Assembly: GCA_040119125.1 (NCBI GenBank)
Contig: JBEDTR010000001.1
Location: 124,001-188,000, forward strand
From: Pacificitalea sp040119125
Lineage (GTDB): Bacteria > Pseudomonadota > Alphaproteobacteria > Rhodobacterales > Rhodobacteraceae
DNA length: 64,000 nucleotides
Reading direction: 5' to 3'
Shown here: positions 59,244 to 64,000 of the stretch, piece after piece
How the letters are laid out: each line of letters begins with the position of its first letter
Numbering within the stretch: the stretch's first letter is position 1
Notes under the pieces: model-generated
The model's database searches: none
Seen by the model: the letters and a program-made list of their open reading frames with translations, nothing else
Told to the model about the DNA's origin: nothing
Position numbers and translations under genes: made by a program

Positions 59244-59740
59244 GAACCGTCCTTTTGACCCATGGTCCCGCGCGTCACGGTGAACGTGCCGGCGGCGGTG
59301 GCGACGGGCACTTGCGTGTCCTCATCCACAGCGCGTGCGCGCACGAAAGCGACATTGCGGGTGGCATGGTAACATTCGGCCTCGGCGGTGATGCGCTGGC
59401 CGGGTGTGGCGGGGCGCATATAGTCGATCCGCAGGTCCAGAGTGGCGGTTGTCGCGACGCCGGGATGGCACATGACAGCGGCGCCAGCGGTGGTGTCGAT
59501 CAGCGCGGACACCGCACCGCCATGGATCACCGCGGTTGCGGGATCGCCGACCAGCCGCTGGTCATAGGGCATGGAAACCACCGCGCGGCCATCGTCCAGT
59601 GCGTCGATTCGCATGCCCAGTTCGTGGGCAAATGGCAGCGCCTTGATGAATTGATGCGCGACGGCATCCTGACGCCTGTCTGCGCGCGCCGCGTCGGGGC
59701 TGGCCGCTTTGGGGTCGTTGGGGGGGGGCAAATCGGTCAT
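59240..59740 (-). CDS. PaaI/hotdog-fold thioesterase, copy 1
   Basis: A 166-residue hotdog-fold protein (LPFAHELGMRIDALDDGRAV, VIHGGAVSALIDTTAGAAVM, LDLRIDYMRPATPGQRITAE). The HGGAVSALIDTTAG stretch is the typical PaaI active-site loop. The ATG at 59740 was chosen because AAGGA lies 10-11 nt before it; the ATG at 59755 has no ribosome site. It is coupled by ATGA to copy 2. Confidence 0.87.
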   Translation of the reverse strand: MTDLPPPNDPKAASPDAARADRRQDAVAHQFIKALPFAHELGMRIDALDDGRAVVSMPYDQRLVGDPATAVIHGGAVSALIDTTAGAAVMCHPGVATTATLDLRIDYMRPATPGQRITAEAECYHATRNVAFVRARAVDEDTQVPVATAAGTFTVTRGTMGQKDGS

Positions 59741-59913
59741 GGGCGTATCCTTCATGCCGGTTATCGACCCAAGCTGCGCTGGGACGCAAGCCTTCCCACC
59801 CAGTGGACCGCGCCTGACGCGACGAAGAAGGCTATGCCGTTGAATGAGGAGGGTGTTAGACCTACGGTTGTTGTGCCGACCACTGGCCAGACCGAGCGGA
59901 GGATCACGCCAGC

Positions 59914-60282
59914 ATGAGCGACGAGCGTTTGAGCTTCAAGGAAATGTGCAGCAGGTTCGATGTGACCCCGCGCACCCTGCGATATTATGAGTATATCGAA
60001 CTGCTGACCCCCGAGAAGGAGGGCCGCAGCCGATTCTACGGCCCGCGCGAAGTCGCGCGGATGACGCTGATCCTGCGCGGGCGGCGTTTCGGCTTCAGCC
60101 TGGAGGAAATCCGGCAGTGGCTGCAGATCTACCAGACCAAGGGCACCCGCGTGCAAATGGATGCGTGGCTGGAATTGGCGGACCGGCAAATTGCGGCTTT
60201 GTCCAAACAGGAAGAAGAACTGGCCCGCACCCTCGCCGACCTGCGCCGCCTGCGTGAGGAGACTCGCCAGAATATGACGTGA
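59914..60282 (+). CDS. MerR-family regulator, copy 1
   Basis: A 122-residue MerR regulator: FKEMCSRFDVTPRTLRYYEY, ELLTPEKEGRSRFYGPREVA and MTLILRGRRFGFSLEEIRQW, then a coiled coil to the end. It has no metal-binding cysteines, so it is a metabolite- or partner-sensing type. It is closely similar to the MerR protein encoded 230 nt downstream and precedes an acyl-CoA dehydrogenase. A terminator follows it directly. Confidence 0.9.
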   Translation: MSDERLSFKEMCSRFDVTPRTLRYYEYIELLTPEKEGRSRFYGPREVARMTLILRGRRFGFSLEEIRQWLQIYQTKGTRVQMDAWLELADRQIAALSKQEEELARTLADLRRLREETRQNMT

Positions 60283-60296
60283 CGTCCCACGTCGAT

Positions 60297-60343
60297 CGGC
60301 CCCCTCTCCTGCCCAAAAGGAGGACGGGGGCCGCTTTGTTTTC
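60297..60343 (+). terminator. Rho-independent terminator after MerR copy 1
   Basis: CGGCCCCC (60297-60304) pairs with GGGGGCCG (60326-60333). An inner TCCT/AGGA pair closes the loop, and CTTTGTTTT follows. Confidence 0.75.
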
Positions 60344-60511
60344 CTAGGAAAATTGCGCGTTACCCTGCGGAAACATTTGCATGATTGCGCGAAGCGCGAA
60401 GTGACGCCGCGTAACAATTCCGGCGCGATGAGAATTTCTTGTAAGCTCGAATTAATTCACGCATCTCCGGCGTCCCGATCGAAAGAAGAACGCAAACGGA
60501 GATCGAAACTG

Positions 60512-60910
60512 ATGACCGAAGACCTGATGACGATCCGCGAGATGTGCGACGCCTACGAGGTGACCCCGCGGACCCTGAGGTTCTACGAAGCCAAGGAGTT
60601 GCTTGCCCCCATTCGTGAAGGCCAGAAACGCTGGTTCACCCGGCGCGACCGCGCCCGGCTGAAGCTGATCCTGCGCGGCAAGCGCTTTGGCTTCAGCCTC
60701 GAGGAAATTCGCCAGCTGCTCGACCTTTACGACCTAGACGACCGTCAGGTCACCCAGCTGAGCCGCACCCATGAAATGGGCCGCGCCCATCTGGCCGATC
60801 TGGAACGTCAGCGCGCCGAGCTTGATGAAGCCGTGGGCGAGCTGAACGACCAGCTGAAGCTTGTCGAAGCTATGCTCGACGAGGTGACCGCCAGCCAGGC
60901 CGCCGAATAA
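60512..60910 (+). CDS. MerR-family regulator, copy 2
   Basis: A 132-residue MerR regulator paralogous to copy 1. It shares EVTPRTLRFYE, LKLILRGKRFGFSLEEIRQL and the overall layout, followed by a charged coiled coil (LADLERQRAELDEAVGELND). No cysteines for metal binding. It lies 96 nt upstream of the acyl-CoA dehydrogenase, which it probably controls. ATG 60512 lacks a strong ribosome site (CGGAGATC is 10-15 nt away). Confidence 0.9.
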   Translation: MTEDLMTIREMCDAYEVTPRTLRFYEAKELLAPIREGQKRWFTRRDRARLKLILRGKRFGFSLEEIRQLLDLYDLDDRQVTQLSRTHEMGRAHLADLERQRAELDEAVGELNDQLKLVEAMLDEVTASQAAE

Positions 60911-61006
60911 GCGGACCGCGCTGCGGCCAGGGGAGAGGCAGCAGGAGGATTGCAAAGGTAGCCTCGGCCACAGGGCCGGGGCGATACAGAAGAGGGAGAG
61001 AGAACC

Positions 61007-62785
61007 ATGCCGAGCTATACGGCGCCAAACCGGGACATTCAGTTCGTCCTGCACGAGGTGCTCAAGGTCGCCCAGAACGACACGCCGGGATATGACGAAC
61101 TCGACGCGGAGTTCACCTTCGCCGTTCTGGAGGAGGCTGGCAAGCTCGCCTCCGAGGTTCTCGCCCCTCTCAATACCGTCGGTGATGCCGAAGGCTGCAC
61201 GCTGGAAAATGGCGTGGTGCGCACGCCCACCGGCTTCAAGGCCGCGTTCGACAAGATGCGCGAAGGCGGCTGGACCGCGCTGGATTGCGACGCCGATTAT
61301 GGCGGTCAGGGCATGCCCTATCTGCTGAACACCGCTGTAGGCGAGATATTCGTATCGGCCAATATGGCGTTCAACATGTATCAGGGCCTGACCCATGGCG
61401 CCTATACGGCGATCCATGCCCATGGGTCCGACGCGCAGAAAACCACCTATCTGGAGAAGCTGGCCACCTGTGAATGGACCGGCACCATGAACCTGACGGA
61501 GCCTCATTGCGGCACCGATCTGGGTCTGCTGCGCACCAAGGCGGAGCCGCAGGAGGATGGCAGCTACAAGATCACCGGGCAGAAGATCTTTATCTCTGCC
61601 GGCGATCACGACATGGCCGATAACATCATCCATCTGGTGCTGGCCAAGGCGCCGGGCGGCGGCGAAGGCACCCGTGGCATCAGCCTGTTCATCGTGCCGA
61701 AGGTCATGGTCAATGACGATGGCTCGCTCGGGGATCGCAACGCGGTTTCGGTCGGCAAGATCGAAGAAAAGATGGGCATTCACGGCAATTCCACCTGTGT
61801 GCTCGATTACGACGGGGCGACCGGCTACCTGCTGGGCGACCTGCACAAAGGCATGCGGGCGATGTTCACCATGATGAACGAAGCCCGGCTTGGTGTGGGT
61901 CTGCAAGGCTACGCACAGGCCGAAGCCGCCTATCAGAACGCGGTGGCCTATGCCCGTGACCGGCTTCAGGGCCGCGATGTAACCGGTGCGCAGAATCCCG
62001 ATGGCCCAGCCGATCCGCTGATCGTGCATCCTGACGTGCGGCGCATGCTGCTGGATCAGAAAAGCTTCGTCGAAGGCGCGCGCGCGTTCACCTATTGGGG
62101 TGCGTCGCTGATCGATGAGGCGCATCGCAAAGAGGACGCCGCCGCGCTGGGGCTGGTCAGCCTGCTGACGCCGGTGATCAAGGGTTTCCTCACCGATCGC
62201 GGCTTTGACGCCACTATTCAGGCGCAGCAGGTCTATGGCGGCCACGGCTATATCGAAGAATGGGGCATGTCCCAGTTTGCCCGCGATGCCCGGATCGCCA
62301 TGATCTACGAAGGCGCCAACGGTGTTCAGGCGCTCGACCTTGTGGGGCGGAAGCTGGCGCAGGATGGCGGCAAGCACGTCATGGCCTTCTTCGATCTCGT
62401 GAAGTCCTTTATCAAGGACAACGAGGGCGACGCGGCGCTGAAGACCGGTTTCCTCGACCCGCTGAAGGCGGCGAGCAAGGATCTGCAAGCGGCCAGCATG
62501 TTCTTCATGCAAAACGGCATGAAAGATCCCAACGCCGCGCTGGCGGGATCGAATGACTTCATGCATCTCTTCGGGCATGTCTGTCTGGGCCTGATGTGGG
62601 CGCGCAGCGCGAAGGCCGCGCGCATCGCGCTGGACGCGGGCACCGGCGACACGGCGTTTTATGAGACCAAGCTGGCCACCGGGCGCTACTACATGGCGCG
62701 CCAGCTGCCCGCGACGCGGATGCATCTGGCCCGGATCGAAAGCGGCGCGGACCCTGTGATGGCACTGGACGCCGACCGGTTCTAA
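61007..62785 (+). CDS. Acyl-CoA dehydrogenase with extra C-terminal domain
   Basis: A 592-residue flavoenzyme of fatty-acid beta-oxidation, about 200 residues longer than a short-chain acyl-CoA dehydrogenase. Motifs are TGTMNLTEPHCGTDLG and ISLFIVPKVMVNDDGSLGDR in the middle domain, and AQQVYGGHGYIEEWGMSQFA with IAMIYEGANGVQALDLVGRK (catalytic Glu region) later. A further C-terminal domain (about 465-590) is present, as in long-chain enzymes. GAGAGAG precedes the ATG. The following genes include a GST and a thiolase. Confidence 0.92.
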   Translation: MPSYTAPNRDIQFVLHEVLKVAQNDTPGYDELDAEFTFAVLEEAGKLASEVLAPLNTVGDAEGCTLENGVVRTPTGFKAAFDKMREGGWTALDCDADYGGQGMPYLLNTAVGEIFVSANMAFNMYQGLTHGAYTAIHAHGSDAQKTTYLEKLATCEWTGTMNLTEPHCGTDLGLLRTKAEPQEDGSYKITGQKIFISAGDHDMADNIIHLVLAKAPGGGEGTRGISLFIVPKVMVNDDGSLGDRNAVSVGKIEEKMGIHGNSTCVLDYDGATGYLLGDLHKGMRAMFTMMNEARLGVGLQGYAQAEAAYQNAVAYARDRLQGRDVTGAQNPDGPADPLIVHPDVRRMLLDQKSFVEGARAFTYWGASLIDEAHRKEDAAALGLVSLLTPVIKGFLTDRGFDATIQAQQVYGGHGYIEEWGMSQFARDARIAMIYEGANGVQALDLVGRKLAQDGGKHVMAFFDLVKSFIKDNEGDAALKTGFLDPLKAASKDLQAASMFFMQNGMKDPNAALAGSNDFMHLFGHVCLGLMWARSAKAARIALDAGTGDTAFYETKLATGRYYMARQLPATRMHLARIESGADPVMALDADRF

Positions 62786-62797
62786 GCCGATCCTACC

Positions 62798-62829
62798 GGG
62801 GGCGTGCGGGCGATCGCACGCATGCCCCC
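62798..62829 (+). other. Hairpin before the 70-residue gene
   Basis: GGGGGC-GTGCG (62798-62808) pairs with CGCAC and GCCCCC (62815-62829), with a 4-nt bulge and a 6-nt loop. It sits directly before the AAGGAG of the next gene and 13 nt after the dehydrogenase stop, so it could separate or tune expression of the two genes. Confidence 0.4.
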
Positions 62830-62842
62830 GCAAGGAGACCTC

Positions 62843-63055
62843 ATGCCCAAACGCCTGCGCCTGACCCGCCGTTTTCCCGTCGCAATGAGCGAGGATGGCT
62901 ACCGTCGCATGCGCCGACTGGCCGCCGAGGCCGGTCTGGATGAAGGCGAATTGCTGTCGTTTCTCTTCGAGAACCTCGACAGCGTCATCGACGAGGACAA
63001 GTTCGGCCACCGCCTGCGCCTGTTCAACGCCGAGTTGGACGCGCGCAAGCGCTGA
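62843..63055 (+). CDS. Small basic hypothetical protein
   Basis: A 70-residue, charged, helical protein (LRLTRRFPVAMSEDGYRRMR, AGLDEGELLSFLFENLDSVI). A strong AAGGAG lies 5-6 nt before the ATG and codon use is normal. The early part (FPVAMSEDGYRRMRRLAAEAG) is reminiscent of ribbon-helix-helix-type small regulators, but I cannot assign a family. It lies between the acyl-CoA dehydrogenase and a glutathione transferase on the same strand. Confidence 0.7.
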   Translation: MPKRLRLTRRFPVAMSEDGYRRMRRLAAEAGLDEGELLSFLFENLDSVIDEDKFGHRLRLFNAELDARKR

Positions 63056-63201
63056 TCCGGTCGCGGCGGTCTTGGCGCTCCCGCTTTGACAGGCATCGCC
63101 CGTTTGTGCCGTTGCGTCGTGAGGATTTCAGGCAGGACGAAGTGACTTTACCCCCGCGCAGCCGATGTCATGCTGCACCCAAGTCGGGAGAGGACAACAC
63201 C

Positions 63202-63837
63202 ATGACCATCAAGCTGCATTGCTTCGGCGAAAGCGGAAACAGCTACAAGGCCGCGCTGCCGCTGGAGCTCTCCGGTCTGGGGTGGGAGCCGGTGAAGGTG
63301 GATTTCTTCAACGGCGAAGCGCGGGGCGAGGCCTATCGCGCGCTTAACCCGATGGGCGAGGCACCGCTGCTTGTCGCAGGCGATCTGTGCCTGACGCAAT
63401 CCGGCGTCATCCAGTCATGGATCACCGAACAGACGGGCCAATTCGGCGGCGCCGACCGCGCCGAGGCGCGCGAGGTGCTGCGCTGGGTTCTGTGGGACAA
63501 CCACAAACTGTCCTCGCAGGCCGGAACGGTGCGCTTCCTTGCCAACTTCCTGCCCGAGGACAAACGGCCCGCTGGCGTGATCCCGTTCCTGCAAGGGCGC
63601 CTGCGCGGGGCGTATCAAGTGTTGAATGCTCATCTGACGGGACGCGACTGGATCGTTGGCAATGCGCCCACCAACGCCGATTTTTCCTGCTGCGGCTATC
63701 TCTATTACCCCGAGCCGTTTGGCTTTGACCGCGCCGATTGGCCCGCGATCAATGCTTGGCTCGACCGGCTCGCGGCGCTGCCCGGCTGGAAACATCCCTA
63801 TGACCTGATGCCGGGGCATCCGTCGGACCGCGCGTGA
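63202..63837 (+). CDS. Glutathione S-transferase family protein
   Basis: A 211-residue cytosolic GST. The thioredoxin-like N-terminal domain reads LHCFGESGNSYKAALPLELS, then ALNPMGEAPLLVAGDLCLTQ with the cis-Pro/ESGVI-like SGVIQSWI. The helical C-terminal domain holds WIVGNAPTNADFSCCGYLYY. GAGAGGA lies before the ATG. Its neighbours are beta-oxidation genes, so it may detoxify reactive acyl or enal products; this is inference. Confidence 0.88.
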   Translation: MTIKLHCFGESGNSYKAALPLELSGLGWEPVKVDFFNGEARGEAYRALNPMGEAPLLVAGDLCLTQSGVIQSWITEQTGQFGGADRAEAREVLRWVLWDNHKLSSQAGTVRFLANFLPEDKRPAGVIPFLQGRLRGAYQVLNAHLTGRDWIVGNAPTNADFSCCGYLYYPEPFGFDRADWPAINAWLDRLAALPGWKHPYDLMPGHPSDRA

Positions 63838-63877
63838 CGCCGGACGACCGCCCACGACACATGAAGGAGGAGACCAC

Positions 63878-64000
63878 ATGACCGAGGCCTATATCTATGA
63901 CGCCGTGCGCACCCCGCGCGGCAAAGGCCGCAAGGATGGCAGCCTGCACGAGGTCACATCGGTGCGGCTGTCGGCGGTGACGCTGAATGCGCTGAAGGCC
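63878..64000 (+). CDS. Acetyl-CoA acetyltransferase/thiolase (5' end only)
   Basis: The first 41 residues of a thiolase (TEAYIYDAVRTPRGKGRKDG, then SLHEVTSVRLSAVTLNALKA), cut off by the end of the window. AAGGAGGAG lies before the ATG. The KGRKDGSLHEVT form is typical of the FadA-type thiolases found beside acyl-CoA dehydrogenases in Rhodobacterales. It would cleave 3-ketoacyl-CoA at the last step of beta-oxidation. Confidence 0.9.
   Translation, partial: MTEAYIYDAVRTPRGKGRKDGSLHEVTSVRLSAVTLNALKA

Noticed and set aside
60734..63010. A 758-codon open frame antisense to the acyl-CoA dehydrogenase
   Set aside because: It is a mirror frame produced by GC-rich codon bias. It is rich in His, Arg and Gly, matches no family I know, and lies opposite a clear enzyme gene.
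1..64000. Search for tRNA, rRNA, CRISPR arrays, insertion sequences or phage genes
   Set aside because: Reading the intergenic regions I found no tRNA-like cloverleaf with a GTTCGA-type arm, no spaced direct repeats, no transposase or integrase, and no flanking target duplications.

Overview
The window looks like chromosome of a Rhodobacterales (Roseobacter/Paracoccaceae-type) alphaproteobacterium. It is GC-rich and densely coding. Supporting traits are an F0 ATP synthase operon with paired b' and b subunits and no F1 genes attached, the cell-division ATPase MipZ, the small families DUF1150, DUF465 and DUF1328, a fused ATP sulfurylase/APS kinase, and several TRAP and ABC uptake systems. I saw no tRNA, rRNA, insertion sequence, prophage or CRISPR array.

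The left part (1-16.7 kb) is catabolic. First comes the tail of a protocatechuate 4,5-cleavage-type locus: a PrpF/4-oxalomesaconate tautomerase fragment, a LigI-like 2-pyrone-4,6-dicarboxylate hydrolase, a TAXI-type TRAP transporter and a LysR regulator with two HTH domains. Next (5.8-16.7 kb) is what looks like a purine/nucleoside uptake and breakdown locus: two nucleoside hydrolases, an adenine deaminase, a phosphoribosyltransferase, an MTA/SAH-type deaminase, an M20 amidohydrolase and a complete PotABCD-like ABC importer. Many of these genes are joined by 4-nt start/stop overlaps.

The most interesting part (16.9-23.1 kb) is a heavy-metal response island. Divergently transcribed sigF-nrsF (ECF sigma factor and membrane anti-sigma) faces a bufferin-type RiPP operon: a secreted four-cysteine precursor (DUF2282), an MNIO enzyme (DUF692), its DUF2063 partner and a DoxX membrane protein. 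Both divergent transcription units carry the same promoter-like motif, GTGTAACG-N16-CGAAGGGAC. Downstream lie an overlooked 39-residue methionine-rich membrane protein, a ToxR-like winged-helix protein with one membrane segment, and a ChrA chromate transporter.

The rest is mostly housekeeping: ubiK; lgt, midA-like and pgeF; lrp and trxB; sat/cysC; hsp20 and DUF1150; purEK; argDF; an EamA exporter with a LysR regulator; an ArsR regulator with a palindromic operator; atpI-B-E-b'-b; hemC and hemE; mipZ; a FosA-like glyoxalase-fold protein; the ffh-aroQ-rpsP-rimM-trmD-rplS-rpmE block; hrpB; a 5'-nucleotidase; DUF952-pyrD; MATE and two PaaI thioesterases. The right end is a beta-oxidation locus with two paralogous MerR regulators, an acyl-CoA dehydrogenase, a glutathione transferase and the start of a thiolase. 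Between pgeF and lrp there is about 0.9 kb with at most one doubtful small gene, holding a strong terminator and a long stem-loop.
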